Source: Roseovarius faecimaris
GTDB taxonomy: Bacteria > Pseudomonadota > Alphaproteobacteria > Rhodobacterales > Rhodobacteraceae
NCBI RefSeq assembly: GCF_009762325.1
Contig: NZ_CP034348.1
Location: forward strand, 2,796,501 to 2,860,500
Reading direction: 5' to 3'
DNA: 64,000 bases
Part shown: one piece after another, positions 37,237 to 49,166 of the stretch
How positions within the stretch are numbered: position 1 is the stretch's first letter
Layout of the letters: each line of letters opens with the position of its first letter
Translations under genes and position numbers: made by a program
The notes under the pieces: generated by a model
Seen by the model: the letters and a program-made list of their open reading frames with translations, nothing else
Databases searched by the model: none
What the model was told of the DNA's origin: nothing

Positions 37237-39030
37237 TTGGGGCCATCACGGATCAGGTCTTTGACTTGGGCGGCCGTCATAGCGGCTGTGGCTGGGTATG
37301 GCATGGCGACGGAGATCAGCCTCGACGCGCCAGGTTTTGATGAGACAGGAACAGGGTATCTCCGACAGGCTTCGCTGACCTTCGAGACGTTCAACACCCC
37401 CCAGACCACCGCACAGGATCTTGTTGCTGCGGCTCGTGCCGATTATGCGCGCATGGTCGGCGTGCTTTACGAGCTGGGGTATTACAGCGGCGTGGTGCAG
37501 ATCCTCGTGGATGGGCGCGAGGCGGCCAGCATCTCTCCGCTGGCCTCGCCCGGCGAAATCGGGTCGATCAAGATCACCGTGTTGCCCGGGCCTGTGTTCA
37601 CCTTCTCCAACACCGAACTGACACCGCTCTCACCGGCCACCGCCCTGCCCGAAGGCTTCACCCCGGGCAGCCAGGCCTTTGCGGGGCTGGTAAAGGACGC
37701 GGCCGATGAAGGTGTCGAGGGCTGGCGGCGGATTGGCCACGCCAAGGCCAAAGTGAGCGACCAGTCGATCACCGCCAATCACCGCTCAAACACGCTGAGC
37801 GCGCGCATCGTGATTGCGCCGGGCCCGCGCCTGACATTTGGCGCGTTGAACGTCGATCCGGTCAGCTCTGTCCGCGAGGACCGCGTGCGTGAGATTGCCG
37901 GATTGCCCACAGGCGATGTCTTTTCGCCCGAGGAGGTCGACAAGGCCGCCAAACGTCTGCGGCGGACAGGCGCGTTTCGCTCGGTGGTGCTGATCGAGGA
38001 AGAGGGGGTCGGCCCGGGCGACACCCAGCCCATTACGGCGCAACTCAGCGACGCCAAGCCGCGGCGGATCGGCTTTGGCGCCGAGATCTCTTCGCTCGAA
38101 GGGCTGGCGCTGAGCGGCTTCTGGCTGCATCGCAACCTTTTGGGGGGTGCGGAGCGCTTTCGGGTAGAAGCAGAGGCGAGCGGCATTGGCGGCGACACGG
38201 ACGGCATCGACTACCGCTTTTCCACGCGGCTTGACCGGCCGGCGACGATCACACCCGACACGTCGCTTTATCTGCTCGCCGAGGTCGAACATCTGGACGA
38301 ACCTGACTTCAACGAGACCAGCGCCCGCCTCGAAGGCGGCTTCAGCCATATCTTCTCGGACGACATGACCGGCGAAATCGGGATTGCCTACCAGTACACC
38401 GATGTGGATGACGATGCGGGCCAGCGCGAACTGGAGCATCTTCTGATGCCCGTGCGCCTGACCTATGACAACCGCGACGATCCGCTGGATGCGACCAAGG
38501 GCTATTATGCCGATGTGCAGCTCACTCCGTTCATCGGGATCGACACGAACGCCGCCGGGGCCAAGCTCTATGCCGATCTGCGCCACTATCGCAGTTTCGG
38601 CGAGGATGACGGGATCACCCTTGCCGCCCGCGTCCAGGCAGGATCCATCGCCGGGGCAAGCATCACCGATCTGCCGCCCGACATGCTGTTCTATTCCGGT
38701 GGGGCGGGCACTGTGAGGGGCCAGGGGTATCAGTCGCTATCGGTCGATCTCGGTGGCGGCAACAGTTTGGGCGGGCGCTCTTTCCTGGCCCTGTCCGCGG
38801 AAGTGCGCGCCGATCTCTTTACCGAATGGTCGGTTGTGGGCTTTGCCGATGCGGGCTTTATCGGACAGGATGCGCTCGGCCAGGTCAATGGGAACTGGCA
38901 TTCGGGCGCGGGTGTTGGCGTGCGCTATGACACCGGGTTTGGCCCGATCCGCGTGGATGTGGCCACCCCGCTCGACAATGATGCGGGTAAGGATTTCGAA
39001 CTCTATATCGGCATCGGGCAGGCCTTCTGA
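37237..39030 (+). CDS. tamA: Outer-membrane translocation protein TamA (BamA/Omp85 family)
   Basis: 597 aa starting at a TTG (37237) with GGAG upstream; this start is favoured because it supplies a complete signal peptide (hydrophobic WAAVIAAVAGYGMA). POTRA domains cover ~25-265, including the block GPRLTFGALNV and an FSPEEVDKAAKRLRRTGAF motif. The rest is the 16-strand surface-antigen barrel, with VRGQGYQSL as the conserved inner-loop VRGF-like motif. It pairs with TamB to assemble outer-membrane proteins or move lipids. The stop overlaps the tamB start (TGATG). Confidence 0.95.
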   Translation: MGPSRIRSLTWAAVIAAVAGYGMATEISLDAPGFDETGTGYLRQASLTFETFNTPQTTAQDLVAAARADYARMVGVLYELGYYSGVVQILVDGREAASISPLASPGEIGSIKITVLPGPVFTFSNTELTPLSPATALPEGFTPGSQAFAGLVKDAADEGVEGWRRIGHAKAKVSDQSITANHRSNTLSARIVIAPGPRLTFGALNVDPVSSVREDRVREIAGLPTGDVFSPEEVDKAAKRLRRTGAFRSVVLIEEEGVGPGDTQPITAQLSDAKPRRIGFGAEISSLEGLALSGFWLHRNLLGGAERFRVEAEASGIGGDTDGIDYRFSTRLDRPATITPDTSLYLLAEVEHLDEPDFNETSARLEGGFSHIFSDDMTGEIGIAYQYTDVDDDAGQRELEHLLMPVRLTYDNRDDPLDATKGYYADVQLTPFIGIDTNAAGAKLYADLRHYRSFGEDDGITLAARVQAGSIAGASITDLPPDMLFYSGGAGTVRGQGYQSLSVDLGGGNSLGGRSFLALSAEVRADLFTEWSVVGFADAGFIGQDALGQVNGNWHSGAGVGVRYDTGFGPIRVDVATPLDNDAGKDFELYIGIGQAF

Positions 39031-42000
39031 TGCGGGTGCTGGCGCTTCTCTGTCTGGTCTTCAGCTTTGCTGCTCCGCTCTGGGCGCAGGAAGATGACAA
39101 GACCTATCTGGAAAACCTGCTGCAAGATGCGCTCTCGGGCGATGACCATCAGGTGCGTGTCACCGGCTTTCGCGGGGCGCTGTCGTCCGAGGCGACGCTC
39201 GACACCCTGACCATCGCCGACAAGGACGGCATCTGGCTGACCATGCGCGGGGCCACGCTGATCTGGTCGCGCTCCGCGCTGCTTGGCGGATATCTCGACG
39301 TGACCGAGCTGTCAGCGGCCGCGATCGAGGTCACCCGACTGCCGGAGAGCGAAGCCAGAATCACGACCGAGGACACCCAGGCAACCCGCTTTGCCCTTCC
39401 CGACCTGCCGGTCGCCGTCGACATCAAGAAGATCGCCGTAGAGAAGGTCACCCTTGCGCCCGACGTGATGGGCGAGGCGGCAACGCTCGCGCTTCTCGGG
39501 TCGATGTCTCTTAACGAAGGCGACGGCCGCGCTGCGCTGGATATCCGGCGGCTGGACCGAGACGACCAGATCACGCTGAACGCAGGCTTTTCCAACGCCA
39601 GCCGCATTCTCTCGCTCGATCTGGGCTTTGAAGAGGCACAGGGCGGTCTGGTCTCCTCGCTGCTGCGGATCCCCGAAAGCCCGTCGCTCTCGCTCAGCGT
39701 GGCGGGCGAAGCCCCGATTTCCGACTACACGGCCCGCATAGCGCTGACATCCGATGGCGCGCGGCGTTTTGGCGGGACTGTCGAAATCGCGGCCCTCTCC
39801 GCCGAGGTGGATGTGGGATATGGTTTCGGCGCCCGCCTGAGCGGCGATGTGCGCCCGCTATTCGTCAGGGATCTGCACCCGTTCTTTGGCGAGACATCCG
39901 CACTGGATTTACGGGGCAGCCTCTTTTCCAACGGGCGGCTGGTGCTCGAACAGCTCGATGTCAGCTCCGGCGCGCTGAACGTCACGAGCGAACTGGCGTT
40001 AGGCGCCGATAACCTGCCGGAACGCTTTGCCCTCTACGGCGAGATCGCCTCGACTGCTCCGGTGCGGCTGCCTTTGTCCGGCGATCCGACCGAAGTCACT
40101 TCCGCCGAATTTGCCGCAACCTATGACGCGGCCACCTCCGAAACCTGGACCGCCACGGCTGAAGTGTTTGGCCTCAAACGCCCTGACATCTCGGCCACGA
40201 GCCTGCGTTTGAACGGGGAGGGCACGATTGAAAGTCAGCCGCTCCGGCAAGTGACAGCCGATCTGCGCTTTGCGGCGCGCGGCCTCGCCCCGGCCGATCC
40301 GAAGCTGGCCAGGGCGCTCGGGCAGGAGGCCCAGGGACGGCTGACGATGAACTGGCAGGCCGATACGCCACTTGACATCACCGAACTGCTCCTGCGGGCG
40401 GGCGATACGGTCCTGCGGGCCAAAGGGGTGGTGCAGGGCCTTGAAGCCGGTTTTCAAACCGACGGCGAAGCGACCCTGATCTCGGAGGATCTGTCGCGCT
40501 TCGCGGGCTTTGCCGAGCGCCCGTTGACAGGCCGGGCCGAGGCCCAGGTGACAGGCCGCTTCACCCCGCTGAGCGGCGCATTCGATGTTCAGATGCAGGC
40601 AAACACCGATGAAATCGCAATTGCCGATCCTCGCATTGATCCGCTCTTGCAAGGGGCCGCGTCAATCCAGGTGGATGCCGTGCGCAACACCGAAGGCACC
40701 CGGTTGCGTGTTCTCAAACTCTGGAGCGATGCCGGAACGATCGTCGCCACCGGTCAACTTTCCCCGACCACCGGGCAGCTCACTATCGAAGCCGATCTTA
40801 ACGAGGTATCGCAAATCGAGCCGCTGCTTGACGGTCCGGCCAGATTGCGCGGCGGTTTCACCTGGGCTGACGGAGAGGGTGTGACCATCACCAGGCTCAG
40901 CGCCGGATTGGCCGGGGCGCGGGTCACGGCAACCGGCTCGATTGATCCACAGGACGAGGCATTGCCGGTGGAGGGCAGCGTCACGCTCGATGTCGACGAT
41001 CTGTCGCAATTCGGCGGGCTGATCGGGCGGCGGCTCGGAGGGGTTCTGAACGCCGAGCTTGCAGGCTCGGGCGAAGCCAACCGCGGCATCTGGGATGTCA
41101 GCGGAACAGTTGACGGATCCGGTTTCCGCTCCGGTATTCCCGAGCTGGACCGGCTGGTGGCAGGCGCAGTGTCGGCCGCGTTCTCCGGCCGGATCGGAGA
41201 CACCGCACTTGAGCTGCGTTATCTCAAGCTGACCTCGCCCCAGCTTCTGGTGAACGCCGCGGGCGATGGGCCGGGTGCTCCGATCGCGGTCTCGGGGCGG
41301 CTTTCCGATCTGGGCCTGCTGGCCCCCGGTGTCTCAGGCCCCGCCACCGCCCGGGGCACCCTGACCCCGCGCGACAAACGGGGGCGCGAACTGGCCACGT
41401 CGCTGGATGCCACCGGCCCCGGCGGCACCTTGGCGGCAGTCTCCGGCACGATTTTCGATTATGGCAATCGCCTGGCGCTCAACCTTGCGGGCACGGCGCC
41501 GCTCAGCCTTGCCAACAGTTTCATCTCGCCCCGTTCGGTCCAGGGGGAGGCCCAGTTTGACCTTTCGCTGGATGGGCCGCCGCGCCTGTCCTCGCTTTCG
41601 GGCAACATCGCCTTTACCGGCGCACGCGCCGCACTGCCGACACTTAACATGGCCCTGAACAACCTCACCGGTGGGGCCGAACTGCGCCAGGGGCGCGCCG
41701 AAGTGGCCCTGACCGGGGATGCCGGGACTGGCGGTCAGTTTCAGGTGACCGGCCCGATCCAGCTTGTTCCGGGCTTTCCCGGGACTCTGGCGATCTCGCT
41801 CAATGCACTCGGTCTGTTCGATCCCACGCTCTATCAGACCACAGTCTCAGGAACGCTCAACGCCGCGGGAGAGCTGACAGGCGGTGCGCGGGTCGAGGGC
41901 ACTGTTGCGCTGGGTCCGACCGAGCTGCGCGTGCCCTCCGGCAGTGGCACCATCGTTGGCACCTTGCCCGATATCAACCACATCAACGAGCCCGCCAGGG

Positions 42001-42752
42001 TACGCGAAACGCGCTCCCGCGCCGGGCTGATCAAGGCGATGAAGGCCTCCGCGGCGGTGTACCCGATCGACATCACAATCACCGCCCCCTCCCGCATCTT
42101 CGTGCGCGGGCGCGGGCTTGACGCGGAACTGGGCGGCAGTGTCCGCATCACTGGGACCACGGCGGATATGCAGCCCTCGGGCGTGTTCGAGCTGATCCGG
42201 GGACGGCTCGACATCCTTGGCAAGCGGCTGGTGCTGACCGAAGGGCTCATCGACCTTCGCGGCGCGCTCGATCCCTATTTGCGGTTTGTGGCAGAAGCGC
42301 GCTCCGACGATGCCATGCTCCTGGTAATCCTCGAAGGGTTGGCCAGCGCTCCCAACGTGATCTTCACCTCCAGCCCCGAACTGCCGCAGGAAGAGGTGGT
42401 CGCCCGCCTGCTCTTCGGGCGCGACCTGGCCTCGATGTCGGCCTTTCAGGCGGCACAGCTTGTCTCGGCAGTGGCCACACTCTCCGGTCGATACCAGGGA
42501 GGTATCACCGGGCGGTTGCGCGACAGTCTCGGCCTGAGCGATCTCGACATTACCACAACCGATGACGGCGCCACGCAGTTCACCGCCGGGGCCTATATCT
42601 CGGACAATGTCTATTCCGAGATCACGGCGGACAGCGAAGGCAATCAGGAGATCAACCTCAACCTCGATATCTCCGACAGCGTCACCCTCAAGGGCAGCGT
42701 GAACAACGAAAGCAATACCGGGATCGGGGTGTTCTTCGAAAAGGACTATTGA
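39030..42752 (+). CDS. tamB: Translocation and assembly module protein TamB
   Basis: 1240 aa. Signal or anchor peptide MRVLALLCLVFSFAAPLWA at the N-terminus, then a long run of beta repeats typical of AsmA-like bridge proteins, and the C-terminal TamB (DUF490) domain, about residues 900-1240, with PSGVFELIRGRLDILGKR, LILEGLASAP-like VILEGLASAPN and ending in FFEKDY. It spans the periplasm from inner to outer membrane and works with TamA. Translationally coupled to tamA. Confidence 0.95.
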   Translation: MRVLALLCLVFSFAAPLWAQEDDKTYLENLLQDALSGDDHQVRVTGFRGALSSEATLDTLTIADKDGIWLTMRGATLIWSRSALLGGYLDVTELSAAAIEVTRLPESEARITTEDTQATRFALPDLPVAVDIKKIAVEKVTLAPDVMGEAATLALLGSMSLNEGDGRAALDIRRLDRDDQITLNAGFSNASRILSLDLGFEEAQGGLVSSLLRIPESPSLSLSVAGEAPISDYTARIALTSDGARRFGGTVEIAALSAEVDVGYGFGARLSGDVRPLFVRDLHPFFGETSALDLRGSLFSNGRLVLEQLDVSSGALNVTSELALGADNLPERFALYGEIASTAPVRLPLSGDPTEVTSAEFAATYDAATSETWTATAEVFGLKRPDISATSLRLNGEGTIESQPLRQVTADLRFAARGLAPADPKLARALGQEAQGRLTMNWQADTPLDITELLLRAGDTVLRAKGVVQGLEAGFQTDGEATLISEDLSRFAGFAERPLTGRAEAQVTGRFTPLSGAFDVQMQANTDEIAIADPRIDPLLQGAASIQVDAVRNTEGTRLRVLKLWSDAGTIVATGQLSPTTGQLTIEADLNEVSQIEPLLDGPARLRGGFTWADGEGVTITRLSAGLAGARVTATGSIDPQDEALPVEGSVTLDVDDLSQFGGLIGRRLGGVLNAELAGSGEANRGIWDVSGTVDGSGFRSGIPELDRLVAGAVSAAFSGRIGDTALELRYLKLTSPQLLVNAAGDGPGAPIAVSGRLSDLGLLAPGVSGPATARGTLTPRDKRGRELATSLDATGPGGTLAAVSGTIFDYGNRLALNLAGTAPLSLANSFISPRSVQGEAQFDLSLDGPPRLSSLSGNIAFTGARAALPTLNMALNNLTGGAELRQGRAEVALTGDAGTGGQFQVTGPIQLVPGFPGTLAISLNALGLFDPTLYQTTVSGTLNAAGELTGGARVEGTVALGPTELRVPSGSGTIVGTLPDINHINEPARVRETRSRAGLIKAMKASAAVYPIDITITAPSRIFVRGRGLDAELGGSVRITGTTADMQPSGVFELIRGRLDILGKRLVLTEGLIDLRGALDPYLRFVAEARSDDAMLLVILEGLASAPNVIFTSSPELPQEEVVARLLFGRDLASMSAFQAAQLVSAVATLSGRYQGGITGRLRDSLGLSDLDITTTDDGATQFTAGAYISDNVYSEITADSEGNQEINLNLDISDSVTLKGSVNNESNTGIGVFFEKDY

Positions 42753-42765
42753 TCTTCGCGATGGG

Positions 42766-44247
<1,482 letters not shown>

Positions 44248-44271
44248 AGCCGCCCTCCCCTTTACCGCGTC

Positions 44272-45843
44272 TCAAGTGTTACGTCCGCGCATCCATTCGT
44301 CCAGTGCCGATATTTCGGCTTCGCTCATCCGCAATCCCAGCTTGCTGCGCCGCCAGACGATATCCTCGGCCTCGCGGGCATATTCGCGCTGCATGAGCCA
44401 ATTCACCTCCGCCTCGGTGAGCGTCGCTCCGAAGGTGTGCCCCAGATCATCCGCGCCCTGTGCATCGCCCAGCATCTCCCACGCGTCGGTGCCATAGGCC
44501 CGGATCAGCCGCAGCGCCCAGCGATCATTCAGAAACGCATAATCTCCCTTTAGCCGGGCCACGTGCGCCGTAACACCCTCTACCGGGAAGTCACCGCCTG
44601 GAAGGGCAACGCCCGCAGTCCAGGCCGCCGACAGACCGGGGAAATCCGGTGCGATTTTTTCAAGCGCGCTCTCGGCCAGACGACGATAGGTGGTGATCTT
44701 GCCGCCGAAGACATGCACGGCCGGGGCGCCCAGTGACGTGTCGCGCAGAAGCGTATAGTCGCGCGTCGCCGCCGTAGCACTGCCCGAGCCGTCATCATAG
44801 AGCGGCCGCACCCCGGAATAGGTCCAGACGATCTGATCGCGGGTCACGGGTTTCTTGAAATACTGCGAGGCGAAGGCACAGAGATACTCCTGCTCCTGCT
44901 CGGTGCAAACCGGCTTGGTCGATGGGTCAGGGTGGTCCATGTCGGTGGTGCCGATCAGGGTGAAATCCGTCTCATAGGGAATGGCAAAGATGATGCGCCC
45001 GTCGGTGCCCTGAAAGAAATAGCATTTGTCATGATCGTAAAGCCGCGGCGTCACGATATGGCTCCCCCGCACGAGGCGGATCCCCGCACCCGTATTCGTA
45101 TGCAGCTTGTCGTCGATGACCTGGCGCACCCAGGGCCCACCCGCATTGACCAGCGTGCGCGCCCGAACGCTCTGTGCCTCGCCGGTCACGACATCGCGCA
45201 GATGCACCTGCCAAACCCCGTCCTGCACCTCGGCGCCTGTCACTTCGGTGCGGGTCAGAATACGTGCACCGCGCGCCTCGGCATCGCGGGCATTCAGCAC
45301 CACGAGCCGCGAATCCTCGATCCAGCAATCGGAGTATTCATACGCCCGCGCAAACCGCTCCTGCAACGGCTCCCCCTCGGGTGCGCGGCGCAGGTCGAGC
45401 ACCTTGGTGCCGGGCAGGATCTTGCGCCCGCCAAGCGTGTCATAAAGAAACAGCCCCGCCCGGATCATCCAGGCCGGTCGCCGCCCCCGCAGCCAGGGCA
45501 TGACCGTTCCCAGCAACCGCGCCACCGGGGTTTCGGTGTCAAAGCGCATGTCCTTCGCATAGGGCAGCACGAAGCGCATGGGCCAGCTGATATGCGGCAT
45601 GGCGCGCAGCAGGGTCTCACGCTCGATCAGCGCCTCGCGCACCAGCCGGAACTCGAAATAGTCGAGATAGCGCAGCCCCCCGTGAAAAAGCTTGGTCGAG
45701 GCCGACGAGGTGGCCGAGGCAAGATCGCCCTTCTCGGCCAGAGTGACCTTCAGGCCCCGCCCCGCCGCATCACGGGCAATACCACAGCCATTGATCCCGC
45801 CGCCGATGACAAAGACATCGCAGACATCGGTGGGATCAGGCAT
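44272..45843 (-). CDS. glpD: Glycerol-3-phosphate dehydrogenase (quinone, FAD)
   Basis: 523 aa. FAD-binding VIGGGINGCGIARDAAGRG at residues ~11-29, the family signature around ASATSSASTKLFHGGLRYL, and C-terminal helical domain. Oxidises G3P to dihydroxyacetone phosphate at the inner membrane, passing electrons to quinone. The ribosome site GAGGA overlaps the stop of the upstream deaminase-like gene and lies 6 nt before the ATG, so translation is probably coupled. Confidence 0.97.
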   Translation of the reverse strand: MPDPTDVCDVFVIGGGINGCGIARDAAGRGLKVTLAEKGDLASATSSASTKLFHGGLRYLDYFEFRLVREALIERETLLRAMPHISWPMRFVLPYAKDMRFDTETPVARLLGTVMPWLRGRRPAWMIRAGLFLYDTLGGRKILPGTKVLDLRRAPEGEPLQERFARAYEYSDCWIEDSRLVVLNARDAEARGARILTRTEVTGAEVQDGVWQVHLRDVVTGEAQSVRARTLVNAGGPWVRQVIDDKLHTNTGAGIRLVRGSHIVTPRLYDHDKCYFFQGTDGRIIFAIPYETDFTLIGTTDMDHPDPSTKPVCTEQEQEYLCAFASQYFKKPVTRDQIVWTYSGVRPLYDDGSGSATAATRDYTLLRDTSLGAPAVHVFGGKITTYRRLAESALEKIAPDFPGLSAAWTAGVALPGGDFPVEGVTAHVARLKGDYAFLNDRWALRLIRAYGTDAWEMLGDAQGADDLGHTFGATLTEAEVNWLMQREYAREAEDIVWRRSKLGLRMSEAEISALDEWMRGRNT

Positions 45844-45852
45844 CGGAAATCC

Positions 45853-47139
45853 TCAGGCGTTGGGAGCGTATGATGCCGGGTCTAGCGCCTCTGTGCGCCC
45901 CGTCAAGGCAAGCTTGGTGATCTGACGCGGGGTTTCGGCAATCACCCGGCCGCCCCGGATCACTGCCAGCCGCGCGGGCCGCAACCTCACCGCCTCGATT
46001 GCATCGCGCGCCTGCAGGATCACCATGTTGGCGCGGCTACCCTTGGCAATCCCGTATCCTTCCAATCCGAGGATCTTCGCGGAATTCCGCGTCACCGCAT
46101 CAAAGCACCAGGCCATATCCTCCCGGCTGCAAAGCTGGCCAACATGCAACCCCATAAAGGCGATGTCGAGCATGTCGGCCTTGCCCAGCGAATACCAGGG
46201 GTCCATCACGCAGTCCGACCCGAACCCGATCGTGATCCCTGCATCGCGCAGCTCGCGCACCCGGGTCATGCCACGCCGCTTGGGATAGGTGTCATGTTTG
46301 CCCTGGATCATGATGTTGATTGCAGGGTTCGGGATGGCATGCACCCCTGATTCGACCATCAGCGGGATCAGTTTTGAGACATAGTAATTGTCCATCGAAT
46401 GCATCGACGTCAGGTGCGATCCCGCCACCCGGCCCTGCAGGCCCAAACGCTGTGTCTCATAGGCCAGCGTTTCGATATGGCGGCTCAGCGGATCGTCGCT
46501 TTCGTCGCAATGCATATCGACACGCAGCCCGCGGTCCGCGGCGATCTCGCACAATGCTCTGACCGAGGTTGCGCCATCGGCCATGGTCCGCTCGAAATGC
46601 GGGATACCGCCCACCACATCGACCCCCATATCCAGCGCCCGGAGCGTATTGCTCATCGCGGTCGGGTCGCGCAACACGCCATCCTGCGGGAAGGCGACAA
46701 GCTGCAGGTCGAGATAATCCTTGACCCGCTCGCGCACCTCCAGAAGTGCGGTCACGCCCTTCAGTTCATCGTCGCAGGTGTCCACATGGCTGCGAATGGC
46801 CCCGATCCCCTGCGCCACAGCCAGATCGCAATACCGCAAGGCGCGTTCAATGATCTCGTCCACGGTTTGCAAAGGCTTCAACTCGCCCCAGAGCGCGATC
46901 CCCTCCAGGAGGGTGCCCGAGACATTCATCCGCGGCCGACCCAGCGACAGGGTGGCGTCCATATGAAAATGCGGGTCCACAAACGGTGGGCTGACCAGGC
47001 TGCCCTCAGCGTTGATCACCTGGCCCGCCTCGGCCGTGATCCCGGCCTCCACGGCAGCAATCTCGCCACCGTTGCAGGCAATATCGACACCCGTTTGCCC
47101 GTCCGGCAGGGTCGCATTCCTAACGATCAGGTCGAACAT
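45853..47139 (-). CDS. Cytosine/isoguanine deaminase-like amidohydrolase
   Basis: 428 aa. Amidohydrolase-superfamily metal site: His57 and His59 in VDPHFHMD, then RSHVDTCDD, MHCDESDDP and a C-terminal GFGSDCVMDPWYSLGKADML, which closely follows CodA (cytosine deaminase). Expected to deaminate cytosine or a related nucleobase to the keto form. It follows the ABC permease by 9 nt and is upstream of glpD, so it sits in the BMP-ABC-glp run. The ribosome site AGGAGAG supports the start. Exact base specificity is open. Confidence 0.9.
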   Translation of the reverse strand: MFDLIVRNATLPDGQTGVDIACNGGEIAAVEAGITAEAGQVINAEGSLVSPPFVDPHFHMDATLSLGRPRMNVSGTLLEGIALWGELKPLQTVDEIIERALRYCDLAVAQGIGAIRSHVDTCDDELKGVTALLEVRERVKDYLDLQLVAFPQDGVLRDPTAMSNTLRALDMGVDVVGGIPHFERTMADGATSVRALCEIAADRGLRVDMHCDESDDPLSRHIETLAYETQRLGLQGRVAGSHLTSMHSMDNYYVSKLIPLMVESGVHAIPNPAINIMIQGKHDTYPKRRGMTRVRELRDAGITIGFGSDCVMDPWYSLGKADMLDIAFMGLHVGQLCSREDMAWCFDAVTRNSAKILGLEGYGIAKGSRANMVILQARDAIEAVRLRPARLAVIRGGRVIAETPRQITKLALTGRTEALDPASYAPNA

Positions 47140-47148
47140 GGCCCTCTC

Positions 47149-48090
47149 CTATCGTTGCCCCTTGAACCAGGGCGTAAGCAGTGCCCGGGGATAATCGGCA
47201 GAGCGCGCGGCAATCACAAGAGCGATGATCGAAAGGATGTAAGGCGCCATCAGGAAAACCTGCCCCGGTACCAGCGCCCCCACCTCTGTCTGAAGCCGCA
47301 CCTGCAGGGCATCGAAGGCCCCGAAGAGCAACGCTCCCAGCAAAGCCTTGCCCGGCCGCCAACTGGCAAAAATCACCAGCGCGATGCAGATCCAGCCGCG
47401 CCCGTTCACCATGCCGAAGAAAAACGCATCAAAGGCCGACATGGTCAGGAAAGCCCCGCCAAGCGCCATCAGGGCCGAGCCCGCGATCACCGCGCCCATG
47501 CGCAGCGCATAGACCGAAAGCCCCTGTGCATCGACGCTGCTCGGGTTGTCGCCTACCGCCTTCAGGGCCACGCCCAGCGCGGTGCGGTTCATTACATACC
47601 AGACAAGCCCGACACACAGGAACGCAAGCCAGGTCAGCGCCGTTTGCTGAAACAGGACCGGGCCAAGAATCGGCAGGTCGGACAGGATCGGAATATCGAG
47701 CGCCCTAAAGGGCTCGATCCGGGGCGGAGACGAGACATTGGGCAGCGCCGTGCGATAGGTGAAATAGCTCACCGATGTGGCAAAGAGTGTCACCCCAAGT
47801 CCAGAGACGTGCTGACTGAGGCCAAGGGGCACGGTGAGAATCGCGTGAATGAGGCCAAAGAACGCTCCCGCCGACGCGGCCACAATCACCCCGCCCCAGA
47901 GGCCGAGCCCAAGCCAGACCGCCATCCAGCCGGCCATGGCTCCGGCAACAAAGATCCCCTCGATGCCAAGATTCAGCACGCCGGATTTCTCACACAGAAG
48001 CGCCCCCAGCACCCCGAAAATGAGCGGCGTGGCAATCCGCAGCGACGCGGCCCAGAAGCTTTCGGAGACGAGGATTTGCAGGATGTCCAT
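47149..48090 (-). CDS. ABC transporter permease, nucleoside/purine type (BmpA-associated, second subunit)
   Basis: 313 aa from MDILQILVSESFW; a longer frame upstream belongs to the previous gene. It is a multi-span membrane protein (about 8 helices) with EKSGVLNLGIEGIFVAGA, the hallmark EGxxLxGA motif of BPD-transp_2 permeases, and the coupling segment NRTALGVALKAVGDNPSSVDAQGL. Overlaps the first permease by 1 nt (TGATG). Forms the channel of an importer for nucleosides or related bases. Confidence 0.93.
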   Translation of the reverse strand: MDILQILVSESFWAASLRIATPLIFGVLGALLCEKSGVLNLGIEGIFVAGAMAGWMAVWLGLGLWGGVIVAASAGAFFGLIHAILTVPLGLSQHVSGLGVTLFATSVSYFTYRTALPNVSSPPRIEPFRALDIPILSDLPILGPVLFQQTALTWLAFLCVGLVWYVMNRTALGVALKAVGDNPSSVDAQGLSVYALRMGAVIAGSALMALGGAFLTMSAFDAFFFGMVNGRGWICIALVIFASWRPGKALLGALLFGAFDALQVRLQTEVGALVPGQVFLMAPYILSIIALVIAARSADYPRALLTPWFKGQR

Positions 48091-49166
48091 CACGCCGCGC
48101 TCTCCTGCCCGGGGCGCACACGGGTGATCCGGAAGCGTGCGAAAAAGCCACCGATGAGCACGCATAGCAGCGACATGGCGACCACCAGATCCGCGAGGTA
48201 TGACGACACGCCCATGGCACGGCTCATACTGTCGGCGCCGACAAAAACGGATGCGATGAAAATGGCCGACACCACGACACCAAGCGGATTGAGCCCCGCC
48301 AGCATGGCCACAACGATGCCGGTATACCCAAAGCCCGGCGACAGGTCCGAAGTCAGATACCCCTTGAGGCCCGCCACTTCGCTTACCCCCGCCATGCCCG
48401 CAAGCGCACCGGACACAAGTGCGACGCTCATCAGGGACCGGTTGACCCGGATGCCCGCATGGCGCGCGGCAGCGGCATTCTCGCCCACGGCACGCAGACG
48501 AAAACCCCAGACCGACCGCGCCAGCATGAACTGGGCGACCACCGCACAGACCAGCGCGATGATCAGACCCGAATGCAGGCGCATCCGCTCCATCAGCGGC
48601 GGCAGCATACCCTGATCCAGGATGGGCGAGCTTTGCGGCCAGCCAAGGCCCATCGGGTCCTGCAGCGGCCCTTCAAGCATCATTTGCAGGAAGATCAGGA
48701 TCACGAAGTTGAGCAGCAGCGTGGTGACCACTTCGTCAGCCCCAAAGCGCGTCTTGAGCATCGCAGGCAATGCCATACCCGCCGCCCCCGCCGCGCAGCC
48801 CGCCAGGATGATCAGCGGGATCAGCACAAGCCCCGGCGCGTCGATCCAGCCCGCGCCGACGGCGACAGCGGCCATCGCCCCGAGGTAAAGCTGCCCCTCC
48901 GCCCCGATATTCCAGAGCTTCGCACGAAAGGCGAGGGCAGCGGCAAGGCCGGTGAAGATCAGCGGCGTCGCCCGCGTGAGCATCTCGGAGACGGCAAACA
49001 TCGACCCAAAGACACCTCTGGCCATCTCGCCATAGGCGGTAAACACATTGGCCCCGGCAAACGCCAGAGGAACAGCCGCCAGCGCCAGTGCGATCAACGC
49101 CGACAGAACCGGCACCCCGAATGTCAGCGCGCGCGAACTGCGGGTGCGGGGTTCAATGCGGATCAT
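48090..49166 (-). CDS. ABC transporter permease, nucleoside/purine type (first subunit)
   Basis: 358 aa, multi-span membrane protein with the KLWNIGAEGQLYLGAMAA motif and the coupling loop SVWGFRLRAVGENAAAARHAGI, characteristic of YufP/NupB-type permeases. Starts in an ATGA overlap with the ATPase gene. Works with the other permease, ATPase and BMP lipoprotein-like binding protein encoded alongside. Confidence 0.93.
   Translation of the reverse strand: MIRIEPRTRSSRALTFGVPVLSALIALALAAVPLAFAGANVFTAYGEMARGVFGSMFAVSEMLTRATPLIFTGLAAALAFRAKLWNIGAEGQLYLGAMAAVAVGAGWIDAPGLVLIPLIILAGCAAGAAGMALPAMLKTRFGADEVVTTLLLNFVILIFLQMMLEGPLQDPMGLGWPQSSPILDQGMLPPLMERMRLHSGLIIALVCAVVAQFMLARSVWGFRLRAVGENAAAARHAGIRVNRSLMSVALVSGALAGMAGVSEVAGLKGYLTSDLSPGFGYTGIVVAMLAGLNPLGVVVSAIFIASVFVGADSMSRAMGVSSYLADLVVAMSLLCVLIGGFFARFRITRVRPGQESAA

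Noticed and set aside
35435..37249. Open frame of 604 aa antisense to pckA
   Set aside because: Mirrors pckA codon bias; pckA is certain.
46399..48615. Open frame of 738 aa on the plus strand over the deaminase and permease genes
   Set aside because: Arg/His/Gln-rich shadow of well-assigned minus-strand genes.
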